Shown: positions 53,462 to 60,562 of the stretch, one piece after another
Position numbering within the stretch: the first letter of the stretch is position 1
Layout: every line of letters begins with the position of its first letter
Assembly (NCBI GenBank): GCA_012719955.1
Contig: JAAXZI010000239.1
Location: forward strand, 1 to 60,562
Direction of reading: 5' to 3'
DNA length: 60,562 nt
DNA from: Phycisphaerae bacterium
GTDB taxonomy: Bacteria; Planctomycetota; Phycisphaerae; UBA1845; PWPN01
The notes under the pieces: model-generated
What the model saw: only the letters and a program-made list of their open reading frames with translations
The model's database searches: none
Told to the model about the DNA's origin: nothing
Translations under genes and position numbers: made by a program

Positions 53462-54499
53462 TTACCTGGTCAACTGTTTGCCGGCCATCTCGATGGCCTT
53501 GTCCATGGCATCGGCAATTGCGTCGAAACTGAGCTTTGTTTCGGGAACCAGCGGAGCGTTCAGCTCTTTGCGAAGTGATTCGCGGACGGGGATATTGCGC
53601 GAATCGCTCCGGGCCAGCATCCGTTCGGTCTCCGGCGAGGTCAGGAAATCGATCAGCTTCTTGGCTGCCTCCGGATTGGGGCCGCCGGTGATCAGGCCCA
53701 CGGAGTTGGGGATCAGCAGCATGCCGCCGTCGCCCATGTCCGGGTAGACCATATCAATGGGCTCTTTGCGATTCTGGCGAACGCAGACGTCGTCGGTGTC
53801 CGTAGCGCCGAGCAGGTACTCGCCCCGGGCCACGACCGCGGCGGTGGTGGTGTTGCCGTCCATGAGCCGGCCATTGAGAACCTTGTTCAAATCGGTGAGG
53901 AACTGACTGTATTGCTCTTCGCCCCACAGGGCCAGCATGGCGGCGAAGTGGCCGCGCGTGGTGCCGAACTGGGGGTTGGCGACGGCCAGTTTGCCGGTCC
54001 AGCGCGGGTTGGCGATGTCGCGCCAGGTGGCCGGCACCTCCTCGCGTTTGAGCTGCTCGGGGTTCCAGGCCAGGACGCGGGCGCGCAGCCCGAACGCGGT
54101 CCACCGGCCGGCGGGATCACGGTAACGCTCGGGAATGCCCTCGGCCGGTGGGCGATACTCGGCCAGCAGCCCTTCGCGGGCCATCTTGATGGTGTTGAAC
54201 AGCTCGCTGGACCAGAACACGTCGGCCAGGGGCCGGTCCTTCTGGCTGCGAATCAGGTTGACCAGCCCGGTGGTCTTGCCGGCTTCGCTGTCGAGTTTCA
54301 GCTTGACGTCGATGCCGGTCTGCTGCTTGAACGCGGCGATGACCTCGCGGGCAAAGGGCTCATCGACGCTCGAATAGAGCGTGACCGTGGGGGCAGCGGC
54401 GCCTTTGTCCTCCTTGCAGCCAATGACCAGGACCGGGAGTAACAGGGTGAAGGTGAGAAGTGAGAGGTGAGAAGTGAGAAAGGATGGCCGACAGGGCAC
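53462..54499 (-). CDS. Iron(III)-type ABC transporter substrate-binding lipoprotein
   Basis: 345 residues from GTG 54499. Lipoprotein signal: hydrophobic LTFTLLLPVLVIGC with Cys as the lipidation site. Periplasmic binding protein type 2 of the FbpA/FutA group: TVTLYSSVDEPFAREVI, GLVNLIRSQKDRPLADVFWS and NSVGLITGGPNPEAAKKLID. The longer frame from 54646 reads through intergenic repeat DNA and is unlikely. Codons for the signal peptide (54444-54486) are a run of 7-bp TTCTCAC-like repeats. Permease and ATPase genes are not adjacent. Confidence 0.85.
   Translation of the reverse strand: MPCRPSFLTSHLSLLTFTLLLPVLVIGCKEDKGAAAPTVTLYSSVDEPFAREVIAAFKQQTGIDVKLKLDSEAGKTTGLVNLIRSQKDRPLADVFWSSELFNTIKMAREGLLAEYRPPAEGIPERYRDPAGRWTAFGLRARVLAWNPEQLKREEVPATWRDIANPRWTGKLAVANPQFGTTRGHFAAMLALWGEEQYSQFLTDLNKVLNGRLMDGNTTTAAVVARGEYLLGATDTDDVCVRQNRKEPIDMVYPDMGDGGMLLIPNSVGLITGGPNPEAAKKLIDFLTSPETERMLARSDSRNIPVRESLRKELNAPLVPETKLSFDAIADAMDKAIEMAGKQLTR
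54444..54480. repeat. Heptamer array coding a lipoprotein signal peptide
   Basis: On the minus strand, five near-copies of CTTCTCA (TTTCTCA, CTTCTCA, CCTCTCA, CTTCTCA, CCTTCAC) cover the codons for FLTSHLSLLTFT. Seven-base units rotate through all three frames, giving a Leu/Ser/Thr-rich hydrophobic stretch. Confidence 0.75.
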
Positions 54500-54519
54500 G
54501 CGTATTTCGGCTGTCTTCA

Positions 54520-54712
54520 GATTTCTGTCGGCCCCTTCGGGGCGGTCCCCTCGCTTGCGCTCGGGGCTCGTTGGTTTGGCTCTTCCGGTGCTTGAATGGA
54601 CTCCTGGTGATAGTTCCGAACGTTCGGCGATCAGTTCACTTCTCACTTCTCTCTTCTCGCTTTTCGTTAGTAGTCACCCACTTCTCTCTTTGCGTCGGAG
54701 AGCTCCCGCTTC
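54520..54712. repeat. Repeat-rich region upstream of the solute-binding gene
   Basis: Contains a hairpin CCCCTCGCTTGCGCTCGGGG (54548-54567) and TTCTCAC-like heptamers (54645-54715) between the two minus-strand genes. It has no separate gene and is read through by a spurious upstream extension of the binding-protein frame. Confidence 0.6.
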
Positions 54713-56506
54713 TCACTTCGCAGGGGGCGTCTTCATGTCCTCTGCGGAGCGTTTGAAATATTCGCTGAGGCTGCGCTGGTAGGGCCGCGGGATCTTCTCG
54801 TTGGCGATGTTGTCGGCCACCTCACGCTGGGCGGAGATGACCGCTTCGGAGAACTCCTTGCTCACTTCGCCCTTGAACTGCATGCCACCGTCGAACTCCT
54901 GCCTGGAGATGACGGAGCCCGCCTGCGTGTTGACCTGGGCCTTGCGCTGCACGGTGTTGTATCTGGTCTGCTCGTAATCCACGACACCGCCTTCTCCCTG
55001 GCCGAGGGCGCCCATGCCGGAACCGTATCCGCCACCGCCGGGCCGGTTGCCCATACCGCTGCCCTGGCAGGCGGTACACAATCCATCGCCCACCATGCCG
55101 GTGCCGTTGCATTGGGAGCAGGACTCGCCGATCCGGTTCTTGAGCGCGCCGACCTGGCTCATGGAGGCCTTGAGTTCATTGAGGCTTTGCTCCATTGCCT
55201 CCAGTTCGGAGAGCTGTTCGGCGGCGTCGGTGAGGCCCTCCAGCGATTCCATCTCACCTTGTTCGCCGGACTGTTGCCCCTGCTTGCCGCCGGTGTTGGA
55301 GAGGCACTGGGCGAGCTTCCGGGCGGTACTGCCGGCATCAGATCTCTTCTTGATTTGCTGAGCGAGTTGTTCGGCCTGCTTCTCGGACAGACCTTTTTCC
55401 TGGAGCTGCTTTTTGAGACCTTCCATGTCCTTCTGCGCCAGCTTCTCCAGGGCCTCCCGGATTTCCTGGTCGTTCATGCCCGTCTTGGCCAGTTGCTCGC
55501 GCATCTTCTTGTCGTCCTGCGCGATCTGGTTGAGCTTCTCGGAGAGCTGCTGAAGCTCCTGCTTCATCTGTTCCGCCTTTTGCTTCTCTTCAGGGGTTTT
55601 TGCCTCCTTAGAGAGTTGCTCCTGGAGGCTCTTGACGGCCTCCTGGGCGGCATTGAAATCGCCCCTGGCCAGGGCCTTGGTCAGCTCGCTCACCGGCGTA
55701 TTGCTTTTGGGCTCGTTGGCCAGCCGGTTCATCATCTTCTTGAACTCTTCGACCTGGGCCATCTCGCCGGTCTGGGCCTTCTGCTCGAGCTTCTCGCTGA
55801 TCTTCTCCACCTTTTTCATCATTTCCTGACGGAGGTCGGCGGGGGTTTCGAGCTTGGCGTCCTTGAGCATTTCGAGATCTTCGAGCTCTTTTTTCAGCTC
55901 GGGATTGGATTCCTGAAGCTTCTTGAGGGTGGGGGTGATGACCGGCTTGAGCACGGCGGCGGTGCGCTCGATGCGCTCCTGGCGTTTGATGGTCTCCTGT
56001 TGCCGCTCCTGCTTGCCGAGCAGATCGAGGGTGGGGAACAGCCAGAAGGACAGGAGCGCGGTCAGGGTGACGGCCCCGGCCCAGGGCGCCGAACGGGGCA
56101 CGCGCACGGGCAGGTAATGATTGAGCGGCAGGGCCCGGCTGACCCGCTCGGCGTCGGCCACGACCGCGCGGGCGAACGGATCGGCGGAAGTGGCACAAAA
56201 CAGCCCGGTGCTGATACGTTCCTTGAGTCCGGCGGCCTCGTCGAGCCTGGCGGCCGCCGTGGGCAGGTTCTCGCGGGTCAGCCACGCCCACAGGGCCGAG
56301 CCGGCAACCGCGCCGCCCACCAGCCCCAGGGTCAGCCAGCCGTAAAACCGCCCGCTTTCCTCCAGCAGAGCCAGGGACCGCCCAATACAGATCGTGATGA
56401 TGAACAACCCCGCCGCTCCGGCCATGGACCAGCCCAAGGCCGTCAGCCAGCGATTCAGCAGGAGCCGTCGTTGTGCCCGCCGTGCGGATCTTTCGAGTTC
56501 GCTCAT
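54713..56506 (-). CDS. Large membrane coiled-coil protein with DnaJ-like zinc knuckles
   Basis: 597 residues. Two or three N-terminal transmembrane segments (18-40, 57-75 and about 145-165), then a very long charged helical region (170-430, LQEQLSKEAKTPEEKQKAEQ). Near 465-500 there are two DnaJ-type CxxCxGxG motifs: CSQCNGTGMVGDG and CTACQGSGMG, then a Gly-rich stretch and a C-terminal domain conserved in planctomycete relatives (DUF4175-like). Expected to be an envelope scaffold. Function unknown. Confidence 0.78.
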   Translation of the reverse strand: MSELERSARRAQRRLLLNRWLTALGWSMAGAAGLFIITICIGRSLALLEESGRFYGWLTLGLVGGAVAGSALWAWLTRENLPTAAARLDEAAGLKERISTGLFCATSADPFARAVVADAERVSRALPLNHYLPVRVPRSAPWAGAVTLTALLSFWLFPTLDLLGKQERQQETIKRQERIERTAAVLKPVITPTLKKLQESNPELKKELEDLEMLKDAKLETPADLRQEMMKKVEKISEKLEQKAQTGEMAQVEEFKKMMNRLANEPKSNTPVSELTKALARGDFNAAQEAVKSLQEQLSKEAKTPEEKQKAEQMKQELQQLSEKLNQIAQDDKKMREQLAKTGMNDQEIREALEKLAQKDMEGLKKQLQEKGLSEKQAEQLAQQIKKRSDAGSTARKLAQCLSNTGGKQGQQSGEQGEMESLEGLTDAAEQLSELEAMEQSLNELKASMSQVGALKNRIGESCSQCNGTGMVGDGLCTACQGSGMGNRPGGGGYGSGMGALGQGEGGVVDYEQTRYNTVQRKAQVNTQAGSVISRQEFDGGMQFKGEVSKEFSEAVISAQREVADNIANEKIPRPYQRSLSEYFKRSAEDMKTPPAK

Positions 56507-56644
56507 AGCCGACTCGCCTTTGCGTCAGAAAAAGCGGGTAATTCCACTGATATTCTACGACAGAATGCCGTACTGTACAAACCCTCGCATGTGCTTCGGG
56601 CTCTATACGGTTATTGTCGGCGGGGCGGGGTTGGTTTACATGTT

Positions 56645-56760
56645 TTAGCGGTCAGCGGTCAGCTTTCAGCACTCAGCAGTCAGCGTTCAGCGATCAGCTT
56701 TCAGCGGTCAGCCGTCAGCCGTCACAAGCTGATCGCTGACTGCTGACCGCTGATCGCTTC
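56645..56760. repeat. Heptamer tandem array on one side of cysC
   Basis: About 16 units with 7-bp spacing, GCGGTCA, GCTTTCA, GCACTCA and similar, ending in inverted copies (TGATCGC TGACTGC TGACCGC TGATCGC). The array can fold on itself and abuts the cysC stop codon (56767). Confidence 0.85.
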
Positions 56761-56766
56761 ATCAGA

Positions 56767-57402
56767 CTACAGCCCGTTGCCCAGCAAGCCTTTGGATTCG
56801 AGGTAGTTGAGCACCTGGGCGGCGGCCTCTTCACGGGTGATGTCCACGTTGCGCAGGACGATCTCCGGGTTGGTGGGGGGCTCGTAGGGGTCGTCCACGC
56901 CGGTGAAACCCATGCCTTTACCCTCGGCCAGAGCGGCGCGGGCCTTTTTATACAGGCCCTTGGGGTCGCGGGATTCGCAGACCTCGATGGGCACGTCCAC
57001 GAAGACTTCCACAAACGGCAGGCCGGCCTCCTGGTGGATCTTGCGCACTTGGTCGCGATCCTTGCGGTAGGGGCTGATGAAACTGGTGAGCGTGATCGCT
57101 CCGGCATCGGCGAAAAGCTTGGCCACCTCGCCGATCCGGCGGATGTTCTCCTCGCGGTCGGCGGCGGAGAAGCCCAGGTTCTTGTTGAGGCCGTGGCGGA
57201 TGTTGTCGCCATCCAGCGTGTAGGCCAGGTGGCCGCGCTGAATCAGGGCGTGCTCGACGGTGAAGGCGATGGTGCTCTTGCCGCAGCCGCTCAGGCCGGT
57301 GAACCAGACGGTCGCGCCGCGCTGCTTGAGCAGCTTCTCGCGGTCTTCGCGGGTGACGTGGCCCTCGTGCCAGGTGATATTGGTAGCCTTAATCTCGGTC
57401 AT
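56767..57402 (-). CDS. cysC: Adenylylsulfate kinase CysC
   Basis: 211 residues. Phosphorylates APS to PAPS in sulfate assimilation. Walker A GLSGCGKST (36-44), DGDNIRHGLNKNLGFS, and FISPYRKDRD containing the Ser of the active site. It stands alone, bordered by heptamer arrays on both sides; cysD/cysN are not in the window. Confidence 0.95.
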   Translation of the reverse strand: MTEIKATNITWHEGHVTREDREKLLKQRGATVWFTGLSGCGKSTIAFTVEHALIQRGHLAYTLDGDNIRHGLNKNLGFSAADREENIRRIGEVAKLFADAGAITLTSFISPYRKDRDQVRKIHQEAGLPFVEVFVDVPIEVCESRDPKGLYKKARAALAEGKGMGFTGVDDPYEPPTNPEIVLRNVDITREEAAAQVLNYLESKGLLGNGL

Positions 57403-57424
57403 GCCTATTGTTCTCCGGTAGTTA

Positions 57425-57515
57425 CATATAAGCGGTCAGCAGTCAGCGATCAGCGGTCAGCCGCTTGGCTGGGCCGCCGCTGCCCGCTGATTGCTGATCG
57501 CTGACCGCTGAACGC
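57425..57515. repeat. Heptamer tandem array on the other side of cysC
   Basis: Units GCGGTCA GCAGTCA GCGATCA GCGGTCA at the left and reverse-complement units TGATTGC TGATCGC TGACCGC TGAACGC at the right, with a short GC-rich spacer. The same word set as 56645-56760. Confidence 0.85.
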
Positions 57516-57775
57516 TTTAAGGGCCCGTTCCGGCGGGCCGACATCAGGCGGGACACTATAGAGGATCGGGCAGCGGTTCTCAAAAGCTGCAGATCCGCGG
57601 CGAAGCCCGGTGTGCCGGGGCTCCCGGCTGAGTGGCCGGCTTCAGCCGGATTGGCTCACCACGTTACCCGGTTTGAGGCGCTTCTTTATTCAAGCCATTG
57701 ATAGACAAGCGGTTACGCATCCCTCAGTCCTCACGGTGCACACTTCCAGTCACTCAAAAACGGGCGAGCCCCTGC

Positions 57776-57798
57776 AAAGCGACAACCTTGTCGCTTTT
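57776..57798. terminator. Palindromic terminator-like element
   Basis: AAAGCGACAA-CC-TTGTCGCTTT followed by T: 10-bp stem (practical loop of four bases) with A and T runs at the ends, so it could work in both directions. Confidence 0.45.
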
Positions 57799-57917
57799 GG
57801 CTGGGTACAGTGGCCGGAGCCATGTCCTTGAAGGGGGCGACCTCGCGCCTCGGCTGGCACGCCCAAACCCCACCAGCGACTCCTGGGAGAGCGCAGACGC
57901 AAGTGGGAGGCTCATGG

Positions 57918-57947
57918 TTGGTGTGGGTTTGGCGGGGCGGTTACAAT
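57918..57947 (+). promoter_or_regulatory. Candidate promoter of HD/nucleotidyltransferase gene
   Basis: TTGGTG (57918-57923), 18-base spacer, TACAAT (57942-57947). Leader of about 50 bases to ATG 58004. Confidence 0.35.
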
Positions 57948-58003
57948 GTCTTTACAGGCCGGCGCTCGCGTTGATGGCCTTCCAATATCGAGCGCATTTT
58001 TCC

Positions 58004-59104
58004 ATGTCCGATTCCAGATTGCGGCGGCAGATCGCCGTCGAGGCTGCCCGGCTCATGTATGAGCGGGTGGAGAGCGAGTATTTCACCGCCAAACGCAAAG
58101 CGGCCGCCCGGCTGGGGGGCAACTGTCGGTTCCATCCTCAGGACCTGCCCTCCAACCGCGAGATCCGCGACGAGGTCCAGGCCCTGGCCCGGATGTACGA
58201 GGGGCAGGGGCGGCTCGATCGGCTGCTGGACATGCGCCTGGCCGGGCTGCGCATGATGCGGCTGCTGGCGGCGTTCCACCCGCACCTGATCGGCAGCGTG
58301 GTCACCGGCCACATCCGCCAGGGCTCCGACATCGACGTCCACGTGTTCAGCAACGACGTGTCCAGCATCACCGACCTACTCGACCAGCACAACTACCGCT
58401 ACGAGGTCGAACGCAAGCGCGTCCTCAAGCACAACGAGGAGCGGGTCTTTACCCACGTGCATGTGCAGGATGATTACACGTACGAGCTGACCGTCTATGC
58501 GCGCGAACTGGTGAACTATCCGTTCAAGAGCTCCATCACGGGCAAGACCATCGTGAGGGCGTCGATAAGCGAGCTGGAGGAGCTGATCGCGCGCGAGCAC
58601 CCGGGGGCGGAGAGCGCCGGCGAGGATGAACCTGGCGGGCTGGACCGCTTTCTAATCTGGTCGCTGCTGCTCCCGCCGTTGGAGGAGGTGAAGCAGGACC
58701 CGCGCTGGCATCCGGAGGGCGATGCCCTGTACCACTCGCTTCAGGCCTTTGAGATTGCCCGCGACGAGTATCCGTACGATCAGGAGCTTATTACCGCCGC
58801 GTTGCTGCACGACGTGGGTAAGGCGATCGATCCGCGGGATCATGTCGCGGCGGGGCTGGAGGCGCTGGAAGGAACGCTGACGGAGCGGGAGGAGTTTCTG
58901 ATCGGCCATCACATGGATGCGGTGGCGCTCCGGGAGGGGACGCTCGGGGGAAAGCTGGCCGGGAGGCTCCGGGCGTCGGAGTGGTTCGAGGATCTGATGG
59001 CGCTGCGCGAGACTGATGATCGTGCGCGCGTGCCGGGGGCGGATGTAGGGACGGTGGAGGAGGCGCTGGAGTTTCTACGCGGGATGGAGGGGGAGGAGGG
59101 GTAG
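58004..59104 (+). CDS. Nucleotidyltransferase-HD domain protein
   Basis: 366 residues (ATG 58004; an alternative ATG at 57974 adds 10). Nucleotidyltransferase motif GSVVTGHIRQGSDIDVHVFS, and an HD domain with ALYHSLQAFEIARDEYP, AALLHDVGKAIDPRDH and LIGHHMDA holding the metal-binding His/Asp residues. Such combinations occur in CCA-adding enzyme relatives and cyclic nucleotide or repair hydrolases, but it fits none exactly. Function unknown. Confidence 0.85.
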   Translation: MSDSRLRRQIAVEAARLMYERVESEYFTAKRKAAARLGGNCRFHPQDLPSNREIRDEVQALARMYEGQGRLDRLLDMRLAGLRMMRLLAAFHPHLIGSVVTGHIRQGSDIDVHVFSNDVSSITDLLDQHNYRYEVERKRVLKHNEERVFTHVHVQDDYTYELTVYARELVNYPFKSSITGKTIVRASISELEELIAREHPGAESAGEDEPGGLDRFLIWSLLLPPLEEVKQDPRWHPEGDALYHSLQAFEIARDEYPYDQELITAALLHDVGKAIDPRDHVAAGLEALEGTLTEREEFLIGHHMDAVALREGTLGGKLAGRLRASEWFEDLMALRETDDRARVPGADVGTVEEALEFLRGMEGEEG

Positions 59105-59294
59105 GTTCCGAGTGTTGTCAACGGTGAGTTGCCGGCGGTCAGGTTCTCGTATTTTCGACTACGGCAGGCGGCTCATACGGTTACTGCCATCGCATCGTTG
59201 TGAGACTGAACCTGTCCGCGTCTTTACGCCGGCCTATCCCGGCGCCGTCAGGGATGATATGATGTTGAGTCGTCGAAAAAGCCTGAGATGAACG

Positions 59295-59519
59295 ATGAAG
59301 GCACAAGTTCTGAGAGGTTCCAAGCGGGAAATTGCTGAGGCGATGGTTCAGATCGCCGGTGAGGTTCGCGAGGCTATTGTCTTCGTCGACGAGCCGTCAG
59401 ATGCGGCGGCACAGGCACCTAATGAGGACATCTTTGCTGAGATGGAGCCGTTTACGGTGAGGGTGGGCGGCGCCGACTACTCGCGTGAAACCCTCTATAA
59501 CCGGATTGAAGGCGAGTGA
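59295..59519 (+). CDS. Small antitoxin-like protein
   Basis: 74 residues, MKAQVLRGSKREIAEAMVQI at its start; acidic middle. Its stop (59517-59519) overlaps a GTG start (59516) for a PIN-domain-like frame that ends after 21 residues. The layout (short acidic protein overlapping a PIN start) is typical of antitoxin-toxin pairs, so it is called an antitoxin from context. Confidence 0.6.
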   Translation: MKAQVLRGSKREIAEAMVQIAGEVREAIVFVDEPSDAAAQAPNEDIFAEMEPFTVRVGGADYSRETLYNRIEGE

Positions 59520-59581
59520 TCCTCCTCGATACCAATGCAGACCTATGGCATTACGCGGCTCCTTACTTTCAATCCCGATGA
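59516..59581 (+). pseudogene. Truncated PIN-domain toxin
   Basis: GTG start overlapping the antitoxin stop. The frame reads ILLDTNADLWHYAAPYF and then stops after 21 residues. The ILLDTN opening with its catalytic Asp is how VapC-type PIN toxins begin, but the other 100 or so residues are missing. The toxin has evidently been deleted or truncated. Confidence 0.7.
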
Positions 59582-59698
59582 CTTCAGGCCATTCTCGATC
59601 ACGCTCATGGATCCGGCTTCCGTCTGAACGGGCTTTCCCCTGAGGTCTTGGCCCATCGCTGGATTGGGGCGGGGAAATGCCCTAACATTTGCCATATC

Positions 59699-60562
59699 AT
59701 GCGCAAGCGATTCTTCGTCATCGACGGGCTCGGGCAGATCTTCCGGTGCTATTACGCACCCTTTCAACATCTCAGCGCCCCTTCGGGGGAGCCGGTGCGG
59801 GCCACCTATGTGTTCTGCCAGATGCTTCTGCAACTCATCCGGGAGCAACGGCCGGACTATCTGGCGATGGCCATGGACTCCGACGAGGGGCCGGTGTTTC
59901 GGTGCGAGATCGACCCGCAGTACAAGGCCCACCGGCAGGAGCCGCCGGAGGACTTGGAGCCGCAGATCAGGCGAATTCTCGAGATCGTCGCGTCGCAGGG
60001 GATCCCGATTATCAGCGTCCCGGGGTTCGAGGCGGACGATGTGATGGCCACACTGGCCCGGCGGGTGAGCGACCCGGAGGTCGAGATCCTGTTTGTGAGC
60101 AAGGATAAGGATCTCGATCAGCTTCTCACCGAGCGGATCAAGCTTTTTGATGCCGGCACCGGTGAGATTATCGGACCGGATGAACTGCGGACCAGGAAGG
60201 GATATGGCCCGGAGCAGGCCGTCGAGATTCAGACGCTCACCGGAGACTCGACGGATAACGTCCCCGGCGTGAAAGGCGTCGGGCCGAAGAAGGCGGTGGC
60301 GCTCATTGCCAAGTATGGGACGGCGGTGGGGGTCATCGAGCATGCGGATGAGCTCACGCCGGCCCTGCGCGCGAACGTGCTGGCCTTCAAGCCGCTGCTG
60401 GAGGTGACGCGCAAGCTGGTGACGCTGGACCGGGAGGTGCCGTTCGATTTTGACCTGGAGGCGTGCCGGTGGAAGGGGTTCAAGTACCAGGCGCTCTACG
60501 ACGTGTTCAACGAGCTGGGGTTCCGGCGGTTGCGCGAACAGGTGGCGGCGATGATGGGGGAG
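59699..60562 (+). CDS. polA: DNA polymerase I, N-terminal part (window ends inside the gene)
   Basis: 288 codons, open at the window end. Residues 1-288 form the 5'-3' exonuclease (FEN-like) domain: RFFVIDGLGQIFRCYYAP, AMDSDEGPVFR, GFEADDVMATLARR, VSKDKDLDQL and LTGDSTDNVPGVKGVGPKKA with the helix-hairpin-helix. The carboxylate ligands of the nuclease are all present. No stop is reached; polymerase parts lie outside. ATG at 59699 begins at the expected position for PolA. Confidence 0.95.
   Translation, partial: MRKRFFVIDGLGQIFRCYYAPFQHLSAPSGEPVRATYVFCQMLLQLIREQRPDYLAMAMDSDEGPVFRCEIDPQYKAHRQEPPEDLEPQIRRILEIVASQGIPIISVPGFEADDVMATLARRVSDPEVEILFVSKDKDLDQLLTERIKLFDAGTGEIIGPDELRTRKGYGPEQAVEIQTLTGDSTDNVPGVKGVGPKKAVALIAKYGTAVGVIEHADELTPALRANVLAFKPLLEVTRKLVTLDREVPFDFDLEACRWKGFKYQALYDVFNELGFRRLREQVAAMMGE

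Larger units (their letters stand above)
57516..58003. other. Intergenic region with terminator and promoter-like elements
   Basis: Terminator-like palindrome at 57776-57798, an imperfect inverted repeat around CGCCCAAACCCCACCA (about 57863) and TTGGTGTGGGTTTGGCG (57918), and a promoter-like TTGGTG/TACAAT at 57918-57947. No gene is recognised. Confidence 0.45.

Noticed and set aside
54500..54646. Upstream extension of the solute-binding lipoprotein to the ATG at 54646
   Set aside because: The added 49 residues read through repeat DNA and would place the signal peptide inside the protein.
56645..57515. CRISPR array
   Set aside because: Units are seven bases with no spacers of constant length, and no cas genes are present.

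Overview
The window is GC-rich and gene-dense, and reads as a bacterial chromosome, most likely from a planctomycete (possibly Phycisphaerae-like). This placement is inferred from gene content: a secreted protein with type I dockerin repeats, a GHL10-type glycosidase with golvesin-like and Ig-like modules, a UroD-family methyltransferase-like protein, a planctomycete-style HNH nuclease, MreB/MreC next to a coiled-coil membrane protein, and intergenic DNA full of short GC-rich palindromes. I saw no rRNA, tRNA, transposase, CRISPR array or prophage.

Layout. 351-3615: thyX, a homocysteine S-methyltransferase-type protein and rho. 4225-10877: a polyhydroxyalkanoate (PHA) locus with two short-chain dehydrogenases (one phaB-like) on the minus strand and phaR, a phasin, a thiolase (phaA-like) and a class III synthase pair phaE-phaC on the plus strand. 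11373-14988: a zinc ABC transporter operon (znuA-znuC-znuB) preceded by a small ribbon-helix-helix protein with seven cysteines and a His-rich tail, a candidate new metal-responsive regulator. 15144-16799: an overlapping three-gene cassette (small membrane protein, Rho-N/SAP-like coiled-coil membrane protein, Clp N-domain protein). 16918-20039: lactate dehydrogenase, Fic enzyme, NDP-sugar epimerase. 20467-22505: rpsP-trmD-rplS-yraN, then tatD and a convergent subtilase. 25407-30517: release-factor-like GGQ protein, moaB, sugar isomerase-like protein, then an XPB-like helicase and Bax1-like nuclease flanking a tiny antitoxin-like gene. 30527-34881: the mre cluster. 35021-45358: secreted and metabolic enzymes. 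45755-60562: HNH nuclease, frr, a yhbY-like RNA-binding protein, a propeller/LamG protein, queA, an iron-type solute-binding lipoprotein, a large coiled-coil membrane protein, cysC, an HD/nucleotidyltransferase protein, a broken antitoxin/PIN pair and the start of polA.

Themes. The PHA genes make a complete acetyl-CoA to PHA route with its granule protein and repressor; a perfect palindrome next to the phasin promoter is a plausible PhaR operator. The zinc cluster combines uptake genes, a metal-binding RHH protein and a palindrome across the predicted znuA start. The noncoding DNA is unusual: several dispersed palindromic families plus degenerate 7-bp tandem arrays. Those arrays flank cysC, sit inside the znu operon, and supply the codons of a lipoprotein signal peptide. 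A structured region ending in a strong intrinsic terminator on the minus strand upstream of the subtilase is a candidate noncoding RNA or leader.
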